Both the position numbers and the translations under genes were made by a program. DNA of 64,000 nt from JAENVU01 sp963801105. GTDB taxonomy: Bacteria; Actinomycetota; Acidimicrobiia; IMCC26256; JAENVU01. Below the pieces are notes generated by a model. That model saw nothing but the letters and a program-made list of their open reading frames with translations. It ran no database searches and was not told where the DNA came from. The stretch spans positions 1,178,001-1,242,000 of the forward strand of contig CAWDDH010000003.1 of the NCBI GenBank assembly GCA_963801105.1, written 5' to 3'. Of the stretch, positions 16,638-33,078 are shown piece by piece (the first letter of the stretch is position 1; each line of letters begins with the position of its first letter).

Positions 16638-16733
16638 CCGCCGAGCCGTGTCGATCTGCCCGTTCCACCCCTGGTTCTCCCTGGTGTCGGTTCGCGCGCG
16701 CCCGCACACGCCCTTCAACCTCGAGGAGTTGCG

Positions 16734-20225
<3,492 letters not shown>

Positions 20226-20272
20226 CCCGTACGACCCCCGCGCAGATCCGAACCACAGAGAAGAGGCACTAG

Positions 20273-24451
<4,179 letters not shown>

Positions 24452-24517
24452 ACCGGGCCTGGTGGCGGCGAATCGGGGGCTTTGCCCGTTCGCTGACGCC
24501 GGTGCCCGTCCAGCAAG

Positions 24518-24547
24518 TTGAATACGGGCTCGGCGCGCGCCTAGCCT
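24518..24547 (+). promoter_or_regulatory. Candidate rpsL promoter
   Basis: TTGAAT (24518-24523) and TAGCCT (24542-24547) are 18 bases apart in the 197-base gap between rpoC and rpsL. It would give a leader of about 95 bases that contains a GGCGGCG/CGCCGCC hairpin. The -10 match is moderate. Confidence 0.4.
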
Positions 24548-24648
24548 TCCACGGTTTGCGCGGTCGTACGGCGGCGCAGGCCTGACGCCGCCTCGCGGCG
24601 TGCGACGTTCATCGGGTCCCCAGCGGGTCCGCAACCAGCAGGAGAACT

Positions 24649-25017
24649 GTGCCCACGATCGCCCAGTTGGTCCGCAAGGGCCGGGAGAGCAAGACGGACA
24701 AGTCGAAGACGCCCGCGCTGAAGGGTTCCCCGCAGCGACGCGGCGTCTGCACGCGCGTGTTCACCACCACGCCGAAGAAGCCGAACTCGGCACTGCGCAA
24801 GGTGGCACGTGTCCGGCTCACCACGGGTGTCGAGGTGACCGCGTACATCCCCGGCATCGGGCACAACCTCCAGGAGCACTCGATCGTCCTCGTGCGTGGC
24901 GGCCGCGTGAAGGACCTCCCCGGGGTCCGCTACAAGATCATTCGCGGCGCGCTCGACGCGAGTGGTGTCGCCAACCGCAAGCAGGCCCGTAGTCGCTACG
25001 GCGCCAAGAAGGGTTAG
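24649..25017 (+). CDS. rpsL: 30S ribosomal protein S12 (uS12)
   Basis: The 122-residue protein is a standard S12. The decoding loop TTPKKPNSALRK has the lysine that is mutated in streptomycin resistance, and the second loop GGRVKDLPGVRYK contains the aspartate often methylthiolated. S12 checks codon pairing in the decoding centre. The GTG at 24649 follows AGGAGAA. rpsG starts 2 bases after the stop. Confidence 0.97.
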   Translation: MPTIAQLVRKGRESKTDKSKTPALKGSPQRRGVCTRVFTTTPKKPNSALRKVARVRLTTGVEVTAYIPGIGHNLQEHSIVLVRGGRVKDLPGVRYKIIRGALDASGVANRKQARSRYGAKKG

Positions 25018-25019
25018 TC

Positions 25020-25490
25020 GTGCCTCGAAAGGGTCCTGCCCCCCGACGTGAGCTGCTCCCCGACCCGATCCACCGTTCGGTGGTCGTGACCCAGCTCGTC
25101 AACAAGGTGCTCCAGGAGGGCAAGCGGTCGACCGCCGAGCGGATCGTCTACGAAGCGCTGTCCGAGATCGAGCGCAAGACCGGTGGCGACCCCATCCCGA
25201 CGCTGAAGCGCGCGGTCGAGAACGTCCGTCCCGTGCTCGAGGTCAAGTCGCGTCGCGTCGGTGGTGCCACCTACCAGGTCCCGGTCGAGGTCCGGCCCCG
25301 GCGGGCCACCACGCTGGCGATCCGGTGGCTGGTCGGATACTCGCGCCAGCGCCGTGAGAAGTCGATGGCGGGTCGACTCGCCGCGGAGCTGATGGACGCG
25401 AGCAACGGGCTCGGCGCGGCGATCAAGCGCAAGGACGACCTGCAGAAGATGGCGGAATCGAACAAGGCGTTCGCGCACTACCGCTGGTGA
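25020..25490 (+). CDS. rpsG: 30S ribosomal protein S7 (uS7)
   Basis: The 156-residue protein has the S7 signature DPIHRSVVVTQLVNKVL and YQVPVEVRPRRATTLAIRW. It nucleates assembly of the 30S head and lines the exit site. The GTG at 25020 is coupled to rpsL by a 2-base gap. The gap to fusA (145 bases) contains the second copy of the palindromic intergenic repeat. Confidence 0.97.
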   Translation: MPRKGPAPRRELLPDPIHRSVVVTQLVNKVLQEGKRSTAERIVYEALSEIERKTGGDPIPTLKRAVENVRPVLEVKSRRVGGATYQVPVEVRPRRATTLAIRWLVGYSRQRREKSMAGRLAAELMDASNGLGAAIKRKDDLQKMAESNKAFAHYRW

Positions 25491-25514
25491 TCCTTCCGGT
25501 GGGTGGCCGACGCC

Positions 25515-25581
25515 GGCACCCGCCCAGTCGCTCGGACATGCGCTCGCTGGCGCTCGCGAACTCGCTTGGTGGACGGGTGCC
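25515..25581. repeat. Palindromic intergenic repeat, copy 2
   Basis: Arms GGCACCCG (25515-25522) and CGGGTGCC (25574-25581) pair perfectly around a core (25528-25572) that is nearly the same as the element at 4131-4174. The arms differ between copies but pair within each copy. It sits between rpsG and fusA, about 55 bases before the fusA start. Confidence 0.6.
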
Positions 25582-25635
25582 GCCGCCGGCTTCGCCGAAG
25601 CGGCAGCGTGAATGCCTTGAAGTAGGGATAGGAAA

Positions 25636-27735
25636 ATGGCAAAAGACGGACCGGTCATCAGGGAGTTCCCGCTGGCGCGGACTCGCAACATCGGGATCAT
25701 GGCCCATATCGACGCGGGCAAGACCACGACGACCGAGCGGATCCTCTACTACACGGGGCGCACCTACAAGATCGGTGAGGTGCACGAAGGCGCCGCGGTC
25801 ATGGACTGGATGGTCCAGGAGCAGGAGCGCGGGATCACCATCACGTCCGCCGCGACCACCTGCAAGTGGCGCGACTGCTGGATCAACATCATCGACACCC
25901 CCGGCCACGTGGACTTCACCGTCGAGGTCGAGCGGTCGCTGCGCGTGCTCGACGGCGCGGTCGCCGTCTTCGACGCGGTCGCCGGCGTCGAGCCGCAGAC
26001 CGAGACCGTCTGGCGCCAGGCGAACAAGTACGCCGTGCCACGCATGTGCTTCGTCAACAAGATGGACCGCATCGGCGCCGACTTCTACCGCTGCCTCGAC
26101 ATGATCAAGGACCGCCTCGACGCCGAGGCCGCGGTGGTCCAGCTGCCGATCGGCGCTGAGAGCGAGTTCCGAGGCGTGGTCGACCTCCTCGAGATGAGGG
26201 CCCTGATCTGGGACGACGGGATGGGTGAGCAGTTCGAGATCGCCGACATCCCGGCCGACATGGTCGAGGACGCCGACCACTGGCGCCAGCAGCTCGTGGA
26301 CGTGGTCTCCCGCCACGACGAGAACGTCCTCGAGAAGTACGTGGGCGAGGAGGAGATCACCGCCGAGGACCTGCGCAAGGCGCTTCGCCACGCCACGATC
26401 GAAGCCGGCACCGTGCCGATCCTCTGCGGTACCGCCTTCAAGAACAAGGGGGTCCAGCCCCTGCTCGACGCCGTCGTCGACTACCTGCCGAGCCCCCTCG
26501 AGGTCCACGAGATCGTGGGCACCGACGTCAAGGGCGAAGCGGAGATGACTCGGAGCGCGAGCGACAGCGAGCCCTTCTCGGCCCTGGCGTTCAAGATCAT
26601 GAGCGACCCCTACGTCGGGAAGCTCACCTACTTCCGCGTCTACTCGGGCTCGATCGAGTCCGGGGCCGCGGTCCTCAACGCGACCAAGGACCGCAAGGAG
26701 CGCATCGGCCGTTTGCTCCAGATGCACGCCAACCACCGTGAGGACAAGGTCGCCGTGTTCGCCGGTGACATCGTCGCGGCCGTCGGCCTGAAGAACACGA
26801 CCACCGGTGACACGCTCTGCGATCCGGGCAATCCGATCGTGCTCGAGCGGATGGAGTTCCCCGAGCCGGTGATCCATGTCGCGGTCGAGCCGAAGACCAA
26901 GGCGGATCAGGACAAGCTCGGGAAGGCGCTGGGTTCGCTGTCCGAGGAGGACCCGACGTTCTCGGTCCGCACGGACGACGAGACCGGCCAGACGATCATC
27001 GGCGGCATGGGCGAGCTGCACCTCGAGGTCCTCGTCGACCGCATGATGCGCGAGTTCAGCGTCGAGGCGAACGTGGGCAAGCCCCAGGTGGCCTACCGCG
27101 AGACGATCACCAAGCCGGTCGAGAAGGTCGAGGAGCGCTACGTCCGCCAGACCGGTGGCCGGGGCCAGTACGGCCACGTGGTGATCAGCCTCGAGCCCAC
27201 GGGACCGGGCGGCGGGTACGAGTTCGTCGACAAGATCAAGGGTGGTTTGATCCCCCGCGAGTACATCCCGGCGGTGGACGCCGGCATCCAGGAGGCCCTG
27301 GAGGGCGGGGTCGTGGCCGGCTACCCGCTCGTCGACGTGCGGGCCGTGCTGACCTTCGGGTCCTATCACGAGGTCGACTCCTCGGAGATGGCGTTCAAGA
27401 TCGCCGGATCGATGGCGGTCAAGAAGGCCGCCCGGCTTGCTGCGCCGGCGCTCCTCGAGCCTGTCATGCGGGTCGAGGTGGTCACCCCCGAGGACTACAT
27501 GGGCGACGTGATCGGCGATCTCAACTCCCGCAGGGGCCACATCGAGGGCATGGAGCAGCGGGGCACCTCCCACGTCGTGAACGCCAAAGTGCCGCTCGCC
27601 GAGATGTTCGGCTATGTTGGCGATCTTCGATCGCGTACCCAGGGGCGCGCGACCTACACGATGCAGTTCGACTCCTACGCCCAGGTTCCGGAGTCGATCG
27701 CGCAGGAGATCATCAAGCGGATGCGGGGCGAGTAG
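25636..27735 (+). CDS. fusA: Elongation factor G
   Basis: The 699-residue GTPase is full length: G1 AHIDAGKTTTTE near residue 19, switch II DTPGHVDFT, G4 NKMDRIGADF, and the domain IV segment GGRGQYGHVVI. It drives translocation of tRNA and mRNA on the ribosome. The ATG at 25636 follows AGGATAGG. Its normal place between rpsG and tuf is kept. Confidence 0.97.
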   Translation: MAKDGPVIREFPLARTRNIGIMAHIDAGKTTTTERILYYTGRTYKIGEVHEGAAVMDWMVQEQERGITITSAATTCKWRDCWINIIDTPGHVDFTVEVERSLRVLDGAVAVFDAVAGVEPQTETVWRQANKYAVPRMCFVNKMDRIGADFYRCLDMIKDRLDAEAAVVQLPIGAESEFRGVVDLLEMRALIWDDGMGEQFEIADIPADMVEDADHWRQQLVDVVSRHDENVLEKYVGEEEITAEDLRKALRHATIEAGTVPILCGTAFKNKGVQPLLDAVVDYLPSPLEVHEIVGTDVKGEAEMTRSASDSEPFSALAFKIMSDPYVGKLTYFRVYSGSIESGAAVLNATKDRKERIGRLLQMHANHREDKVAVFAGDIVAAVGLKNTTTGDTLCDPGNPIVLERMEFPEPVIHVAVEPKTKADQDKLGKALGSLSEEDPTFSVRTDDETGQTIIGGMGELHLEVLVDRMMREFSVEANVGKPQVAYRETITKPVEKVEERYVRQTGGRGQYGHVVISLEPTGPGGGYEFVDKIKGGLIPREYIPAVDAGIQEALEGGVVAGYPLVDVRAVLTFGSYHEVDSSEMAFKIAGSMAVKKAARLAAPALLEPVMRVEVVTPEDYMGDVIGDLNSRRGHIEGMEQRGTSHVVNAKVPLAEMFGYVGDLRSRTQGRATYTMQFDSYAQVPESIAQEIIKRMRGE

Positions 27736-27825
27736 CCCGGCGTCCGGTTCCCCAGAGATCAGTTGGTCGGCCATTTCGCGTGCCGACCAACGAAGGCAAC
27801 ACCAAGACAGCACGATGCGGTCGGT

Positions 27826-27918
27826 ATGACCCGAGCCCGAAGCGAAGGCGGAGGGCGAGCCGCGGAGTGAGTGACCGCGAGGCGGGGATCCCGCCGAGCA
27901 ACGAACGGAGCAATAGGG
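27826..27918 (+). repeat. Structured translation-gene leader repeat, copy B (tuf)
   Basis: This leader is nearly the same as that of rpmG: GACCCGAGCCCGAAGCG, then the GAGCCGCGGAGTGA block, a GGCGGG/CCCGCC hairpin (27881-27895) and CAACGAACGGAGCAAT before the ATG. A 14-codon frame (ATG 27826 to TGA 27870) ends in the conserved block, the same length as the frame in the rplK leader. Confidence 0.7.
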
Positions 27919-29106
27919 ATGGCGAAGGAGAAGTTCGAGCGGACGAAGCCGCACCTGAACATCGGGACCATGGGTCACATCGACCATGGGAAGACGACGC
28001 TGACCGCGGCGATCACCCGGGTGCTGGCCGAGAAGAACCCGAACGTCACGGCCACCGCGTTCGACATGATCGACAAGGCGCCGGAAGAGAAGGCGCGGGG
28101 CATCACGATCAACATCGCCCACGTCGAGTACGAGACGGACAACCGTCACTACGCGCACGTCGACATGCCCGGCCACGCCGACTACATCAAGAACATGATC
28201 ACCGGTGCGGCTCAGGTCGACGGTGCGATCCTCGTCGTCGCCGCCACCGACGGTCCGATGCCCCAGACCCGCGAGCACGTGCTGCTCGCCCGCCAGGTCG
28301 GCGTCCCCTCGATCGTCGTCGCGCTCAACAAGTGCGATGCCGTCGAGGACGAGGAGCTGCTCGAGCTGGTCGAGATGGAGGTCCGGGAGCTGCTCAACGA
28401 GTACGAGTTCCCCGGGGACGACACCCCGGTGGTACGGGTCTCCGCACTCAAGGCGCTGGAGGGCGACGCGGAGGCGGCCCAGGGCATCGTCGAGCTGATG
28501 AACCAGGTCGACTCCTTCATCCCCGAGCCCGTCCGCGAGCTCGACAAGCCGTTCATGATGGCGATCGAGGACGTCTTCACGATCACGGGCCGTGGCACCG
28601 TCGTCACCGGCAAGGTCGAGCAGGGCATCCTCCACACCGGCGACGAGATCGAGATCGTCGGTCTGCGGGACACGCAGAAGACGACCTGCACGGGCGTCGA
28701 GATGTTCCGCAAGATCCTCGATCAGGGTCAGGCGGGTGACAACATCGGTGCCCTGCTCCGCGGCACCAAGAAGGAAGACGTCGAGCGCGGTCAGGTGCTC
28801 GCCAAGCCCGGGTCCATCACCCCGCACACCGACTTCGAGGCGCAGGTCTACGTGCTGACCAAGGAGGAAGGCGGCCGGCACACGCCGTTCTTCGCCAACT
28901 ACCACCCGCAGTTCTACTTCCGTACCACCGACGTCACGGGCACGATCAACCTGCCCGAGGGGACCGAGATGGTGATGCCCGGTGACAACACCGAGATGAC
29001 GGTGCAGCTCCAGAAGCCCATCGCCATGGAAGAGGGTCTGCGGTTCGCCATTCGTGAAGGTGGCCGCACCGTCGGCGCCGGTCGCGTGACCAAGATCCTC
29101 AAGTAG
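27919..29106 (+). CDS. tuf: Elongation factor Tu
   Basis: The 395-residue GTPase delivers aminoacyl-tRNA to the ribosome. G1 is GHIDHGKTTLTAA, switch II DMPGHADYIKNM and G4 ALNKCDAV. The start MAKEKFERTKPHLNIGT is the usual one; a longer reading from 27871 would translate the leader and is rejected. rpsJ follows after 6 bases, so tuf and the S10 operon are probably one transcript. This is the only tuf copy in the window. Confidence 0.97.
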   Translation: MAKEKFERTKPHLNIGTMGHIDHGKTTLTAAITRVLAEKNPNVTATAFDMIDKAPEEKARGITINIAHVEYETDNRHYAHVDMPGHADYIKNMITGAAQVDGAILVVAATDGPMPQTREHVLLARQVGVPSIVVALNKCDAVEDEELLELVEMEVRELLNEYEFPGDDTPVVRVSALKALEGDAEAAQGIVELMNQVDSFIPEPVRELDKPFMMAIEDVFTITGRGTVVTGKVEQGILHTGDEIEIVGLRDTQKTTCTGVEMFRKILDQGQAGDNIGALLRGTKKEDVERGQVLAKPGSITPHTDFEAQVYVLTKEEGGRHTPFFANYHPQFYFRTTDVTGTINLPEGTEMVMPGDNTEMTVQLQKPIAMEEGLRFAIREGGRTVGAGRVTKILK

Positions 29107-29112
29107 GGACCC

Positions 29113-29430
29113 GTGGCCTCACAGAAGATTCGCATCCGGCTCAAGGCGTACGACCACGAGATCATCGACCAGTCGACGAAGAAGATCGTCGAGACGGTCG
29201 TACGCACGGGAGCACGGGTGCGGGGTCCCGTTCCGCTACCGACTGAGATCCACCGGTACTGCGTCGTGCGCGGACCCCACGTGGACAAGGATTCACGTGA
29301 GCACTTCGAGATGAGGATCCACAAGCGCCTGCTCGACATCGTCGAGCCGGCGGGCAAGACCGTCGAATCCCTCCAGCGGCTCGATCTGCCGGCCGGGGTC
29401 GACATCGAGATCAAGATCCAGGGCGTGTAG
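29113..29430 (+). CDS. rpsJ: 30S ribosomal protein S10 (uS10)
   Basis: The 105-residue protein has the typical start KIRIRLKAYDHEIIDQS and RGPVPLPTEIHRYCVVRGPH. It belongs to the 30S head and also binds NusG/NusB. The GTG at 29113 is 6 bases behind tuf. A 248-base gap with strong hairpins separates it from rplC, unlike the tight spacing of the rest of the operon. Confidence 0.97.
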   Translation: MASQKIRIRLKAYDHEIIDQSTKKIVETVVRTGARVRGPVPLPTEIHRYCVVRGPHVDKDSREHFEMRIHKRLLDIVEPAGKTVESLQRLDLPAGVDIEIKIQGV

Positions 29431-29560
29431 CGAGCCGAGCCCACTCCGCACCGGGTCGCGGCCGAGTCTCGGGTCCGGGCGCTCGCTCCGGCGTCGAGAT
29501 GCCGGGGTGGCTCGGGGTGCACTAGTGTTCGCAAGCTCTCTCAATCGACGTCCGTGAAGG

Positions 29561-29661
29561 CCTCACCCGCCGCTCGGGTGAGGAACCGCACGGCACAACC
29601 GAACCAGCGCTCCGCCGGGACTCGTTCCGGTGGAGCGTTCGCGTGCGGGCCGCAGGTCCGC
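29561..29661 (+). promoter_or_regulatory. Three-hairpin leader before rplC
   Basis: Three hairpins stand in a row: CCTCACCCG/CGGGTGAGG (29561-29583, perfect 9 pairs), CGCTCCGCCGG/CCGGTGGAGCG (29608-29637, one G-U pair) and GCGGGCC/GGTCCGC (29645-29661). None is followed by a T-run. The array ends 17 bases before the rplC start. This may be an autoregulatory ribosomal-protein leader; no known leader family was confirmed. Confidence 0.5.
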
Positions 29662-29678
29662 AAGAAGAAGGCGAAACG

Positions 29679-30323
29679 ATGGCTTCCAAGGGAATCCTGG
29701 GGCGCAAGCTCGGCATGACCCAGGTCTGGGACGAGGAGAACCGGGTGATCCCGGTGACCGTGATCCAGGCCGGGCCCTGTCACGTCGCGCAGCTGAAGAC
29801 GCCCGAGCGCGACGGCTACGCCGCCGTACAGCTCGCGTTCGGTGAGACCAAGGAGCGTCGCCTGAACCGCCCCGAGCTCGGCCACCTCAAGGCCGCCGGC
29901 GTCGGTCCGTCCAAGCACCTCGTCGAGCTGCGCGTCGACGACCTCGCCGAGTTCGCGGTCGGCCAGGTGATCGCGGTCGACGTGTTCGCCAAGGGCGACC
30001 TCGTGGACGTCAGCGGCGTCTCGAAGGGCAAGGGCTTCAGCGGTGGCATGAAGCGTCACAACTTCAAGGGCCAGGGCGCGTCGCACGGAAACCACAAGAA
30101 GCACCGCGCGCCGGGATCGATCGGTGCGTGCGCCACGCCGGCCCGGGTGTTCAAAGGCATGCGGATGGCGGGCCAGATGGGCAACGCGAAGACCACCACG
30201 CTGAACCTCGAGGTGATCGAGAGCGACGCGGAGCGGAACCTGCTCCTCGTGCGCGGCTCGGTCCCCGGTCCCAACGGCGGTCTCGTGTTCGTGCGCAACG
30301 GTGTGAAGGCGGCCACCCGATGA
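29679..30323 (+). CDS. rplC: 50S ribosomal protein L3 (uL3)
   Basis: The 214-residue protein has GILGRKLGMTQVWDE at the start and the conserved extension GFSGGMKRHNFKGQGASHGN that reaches the peptidyl-transferase centre. The ATG at 29679 (MASKG) was taken because of GAAGAAGGCG upstream. Its stop overlaps the rplD start by 4 bases (ATGA). Confidence 0.97.
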   Translation: MASKGILGRKLGMTQVWDEENRVIPVTVIQAGPCHVAQLKTPERDGYAAVQLAFGETKERRLNRPELGHLKAAGVGPSKHLVELRVDDLAEFAVGQVIAVDVFAKGDLVDVSGVSKGKGFSGGMKRHNFKGQGASHGNHKKHRAPGSIGACATPARVFKGMRMAGQMGNAKTTTLNLEVIESDAERNLLLVRGSVPGPNGGLVFVRNGVKAATR

Positions 30324-30997
30324 GCTCGCTGACGATGAAGACCCAGAGCGGCGACGACGCCGGCCCGGTGGAGCTGCCCGACGCGGTGTTCGGCATCGAG
30401 CCGAACGTCGCAGTGATGCACCAGGTGGTCACCGCCCAGCTCGCCGCGGCGCGTGCGGGAACCCACAGCACCAAGACCCGAGCCGAGGTCAGCGGCGGCG
30501 GGGCCAAGCCGTGGCGCCAGAAGGGCACCGGCCGGGCCCGGCAGGGTTCCATCCGTTCGCCGCAGTGGCGCGGCGGTGGTGTGGCCCACGGCCCGAAGCC
30601 CCGCTCCTACCGCCAGCGCACCCCGAAGAAGATGGTCCGGCTCGCGCTCCTGAGCGCGCTCTCGGACCGGGCCGCCGAGTCCAGGGTGCTCGTGGTCGAC
30701 GCCTGGCAGTTCGACACGCCCCGCACCAAGGACGCGATCGCCGCGCTCATCGCCCTCGGGCTCCGCCCGGACGATGCCCGGGCACCTCGCGTGCTCCTGG
30801 TGCTCGACCGCACCGACGAGCAGGCCTGGCGCTCGTTCCGCAACCTCGGTGAGCGCGTGCAGATCATCCTGCCCGAGGAGATCAACGTGTACGACGTACT
30901 CGTCAACGACTGGCTCGTGTTCTCCGCGACGACGCTCGAAGCGGTGGTGAGTCGCCTCACCGACGGCGCGACCAGGTCCGAGGAGGACGCGGCATGA
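30320..30997 (+). CDS. rplD: 50S ribosomal protein L4 (uL4)
   Basis: The 225-residue protein has the L4 loop KPWRQKGTGRARQGSIRSPQ that lines the exit tunnel, preceded by THSTKTRAEVSGGG. L4 usually also represses the S10 operon. The start overlaps the rplC stop and its own stop overlaps rplW, which indicates coupling. Confidence 0.96.
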   Translation: MSSLTMKTQSGDDAGPVELPDAVFGIEPNVAVMHQVVTAQLAAARAGTHSTKTRAEVSGGGAKPWRQKGTGRARQGSIRSPQWRGGGVAHGPKPRSYRQRTPKKMVRLALLSALSDRAAESRVLVVDAWQFDTPRTKDAIAALIALGLRPDDARAPRVLLVLDRTDEQAWRSFRNLGERVQIILPEEINVYDVLVNDWLVFSATTLEAVVSRLTDGATRSEEDAA

Positions 30998-31284
30998 ACG
31001 ATCCCCGTGACGTGATCCTCCGGCCGATCGTGTCGGAGAAGTCCTACGCCGCGCTCGACGTGAACGTCTACACGTTCGAGGTCGCGCCGACCGCGAACAA
31101 GATCCAGATCAAGCACGCGGTCGAGTCGATCTTCGGCGTGACGGTGCTGAACGTGAACACGATGAACCGGGCCGGCAAGCGCAAGCGCAACCGGCGCACC
31201 GGGACCTGGGGCCGGCGCGCCAACCAGAAGCGGGCCGTCGTCTCGCTCGCCGCCGGTGACTCGATCGAGATCTTCGGGAGCTGA
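30994..31284 (+). CDS. rplW: 50S ribosomal protein L23 (uL23)
   Basis: The 96-residue protein starts with NDPRDVILRPIVSEKSYA and has the hairpin segment TMNRAGKRKRNRRTGTWG. L23 sits at the tunnel exit and is the docking point for trigger factor and SRP. It overlaps rplD by 4 bases and is 2 bases ahead of rplB. Confidence 0.97.
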   Translation: MNDPRDVILRPIVSEKSYAALDVNVYTFEVAPTANKIQIKHAVESIFGVTVLNVNTMNRAGKRKRNRRTGTWGRRANQKRAVVSLAAGDSIEIFGS

Positions 31285-31286
31285 CG

Positions 31287-32123
31287 ATGGCCATCCGCAA
31301 GCGCAAGCCGACCTCGCCGGGACGCCGGTTCCAATCGGCCTCCGACTTCGCCGAGATCACCAAGGAGCGTCCGGAGAAGTCGCTCGTCAAGCCCAAGCCG
31401 CGCACGGGCGGACGCAACTCGTACGGGCGCATGACCTCGCGCCACCGCGGTGGCGGTCACAAGCGCCAGTACCGGGTCATCGACTTCAAGCGCAACAAGG
31501 ACGGCGTGCCGGCCAAGGTCGCCGCGATCGAGTACGACCCGAACCGCAACGCGCGCATCGCGCTGCTGCACTACCGCGACGGCGAGAAGCGCTACATCCT
31601 CGCCCCGTCGGGCGTGGGCGTCGGCGACATGCTCCAGAGCGGCCAGGGAGCGGAGATCCGCGCCGGGAACGCCCTGCCGCTGCGGTACATCCCCGTCGGT
31701 ACCATCGTGCACAACGTCGAGCTCAAGCCCGGTGCGGGCGCCAAGCTCGGTCGCGGCGCGGGTGCCGCGATCCAGCTCGTCGCCAAGGAGGGCCAGTTCG
31801 CCACGCTGCGCCTGCCTTCCACCGAGATGCGGCGAGTCCCGATCGACTGCCGGGGCACCGTCGGCTCGGTCGGCAACTCCGAGTCCGCGCTGATCTCCAT
31901 CGGCAAGGCGGGTCGGAACCGGTGGAAGGGCAAGCGCCCACACGTGCGCGGCGTCGCCATGAACCCCGTCGACCACCCACTCGGTGGTGGCGAGGGCAAG
32001 ACCTCCGGAGGCCGGCACCCCGTGTCTCCGTGGGGCAAGCCGGAGGGCCGCACCCGCAAGAAGGGCAAGTCCTCCGACCAGCTCATCGTTCGTCGTCGCC
32101 GCAGCCGCGGCAGCCGGAGGTAG
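31287..32123 (+). CDS. rplB: 50S ribosomal protein L2 (uL2)
   Basis: The 278-residue protein carries the C-terminal signature AMNPVDHPLGGGEGKTSGGR with the histidine near the peptidyl-transferase centre, and the N-terminal RNA-binding segment GRMTSRHRGGGHKRQYR. Length is normal. It is followed by rpsS after 5 bases. Confidence 0.97.
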   Translation: MAIRKRKPTSPGRRFQSASDFAEITKERPEKSLVKPKPRTGGRNSYGRMTSRHRGGGHKRQYRVIDFKRNKDGVPAKVAAIEYDPNRNARIALLHYRDGEKRYILAPSGVGVGDMLQSGQGAEIRAGNALPLRYIPVGTIVHNVELKPGAGAKLGRGAGAAIQLVAKEGQFATLRLPSTEMRRVPIDCRGTVGSVGNSESALISIGKAGRNRWKGKRPHVRGVAMNPVDHPLGGGEGKTSGGRHPVSPWGKPEGRTRKKGKSSDQLIVRRRRSRGSRR

Positions 32124-32128
32124 GCGCG

Positions 32129-32407
32129 ATGCCACGCAGCCTGAAGAAGGGTCCGTTCGTCGACGAGCACCTGCGGGTGAAGGTCGAGCGCATGAACGAG
32201 TCGGGTGACCGCAAGGTCATCAAGACCTGGTCGCGCCGTTCCACCATCACACCGGACTTCGTCGGTCACACCTTCGCGGTGCACGACGGACGTAAGCACG
32301 TGCCGGTCTACGTGACCGAGGCGATGGTCGGTCACAAGCTGGGCGAGTTCGCGCCCACGCGCACCTTCCGGTATCACGCCGGCCAAGAGCGGCAGGGACG
32401 GCGCTGA
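32129..32407 (+). CDS. rpsS: 30S ribosomal protein S19 (uS19)
   Basis: The 92-residue protein reads MPRSLKKGPFVDEHL at its start and has TWSRRSTITPDFVGHT and GHKLGEFAPTRTFR. It contacts the A-site finger in the 30S head. The ATG at 32129 gives the standard length. Its stop overlaps the rplV start by one base. Confidence 0.97.
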   Translation: MPRSLKKGPFVDEHLRVKVERMNESGDRKVIKTWSRRSTITPDFVGHTFAVHDGRKHVPVYVTEAMVGHKLGEFAPTRTFRYHAGQERQGRR

Positions 32408-33078
32408 TGACCCGCGCGACCCTCCGGTACAACCAGGCGTCCCCGAGCAAGGTCCGCCTCGTGCTCGACATGATCCGCGGCCTCGACGTCTCCGAGGCGC
32501 GCGAGATCCTCCGCTTCAGCGAGCGTGGCGCCTCCGAAGAGGTCGGCAAGCTGCTCGACTCGGCGATCGCGAACGCCGAGCACAACGACCACATCGCCAG
32601 CGACGAGCTGTTCGTGTCCGCCGCGTGGGCCGACGAGGGTCCGACGGTCAAGCGCTTCCGGCCGCGTGCACGCGGGCGGGGGACCCGGATCCTCAAGCGC
32701 ACCAGCCACATCACGGTCGTGGTGGAGCGCTACTCCGACGACGACCTGCGGGCGCGCTCCGAGCGGGAGGCCGCGTCCGGTGCCGGTACCGCCGCGGACC
32801 GCCGCCGGCGCCTGAGCCGCGGACGGCGGGTCGCCGCCAGCGAGGCCCGGCGTGAGCGTGAGGCGGCGCGCGCGGCCGACCACGACCACGACCACGACGA
32901 GGACGTCGACGCGGAGGAGACCGTGACCGAGACGGGCACGGGCGAGTTGGTCGCCGACGACGGCGACACCGCGATGGGGGTCGAGGCGGTCACCGACACC
33001 GAGGTCGCTGCGATCGACGAGTCCGACGACGCGTCGGACGACGACGGGTCCGAGGATCCGTCGAAGGGAGCGAACTGA
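32407..33078 (+). CDS. rplV: 50S ribosomal protein L22 (uL22) with long C-terminal tail
   Basis: The first 115 residues are ordinary L22 (LRYNQASPSKVRLVLDMIRG, and the tunnel hairpin RFRPRARGRGTRILKRTSH). About 105 residues follow that are not part of the family: first a basic segment (RRRRLSRGRRVAASEARRE), then an acidic part starting with alternating His-Asp (DHDHDHDED) and ending in Asp/Ser-rich sequence. The tail is probably disordered and solvent-exposed. The start overlaps the rpsS stop and the end overlaps rpsC. Confidence 0.95.
   Translation: MTRATLRYNQASPSKVRLVLDMIRGLDVSEAREILRFSERGASEEVGKLLDSAIANAEHNDHIASDELFVSAAWADEGPTVKRFRPRARGRGTRILKRTSHITVVVERYSDDDLRARSEREAASGAGTAADRRRRLSRGRRVAASEARREREAARAADHDHDHDEDVDAEETVTETGTGELVADDGDTAMGVEAVTDTEVAAIDESDDASDDDGSEDPSKGAN

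Noticed and set aside
16599..16733. An earlier start for rpoB
   Set aside because: The extra 45 residues overlap the TTGAAG/TATGAT promoter and have no ribosome site, whereas the TTG at 16734 has GAGGAG at proper distance.
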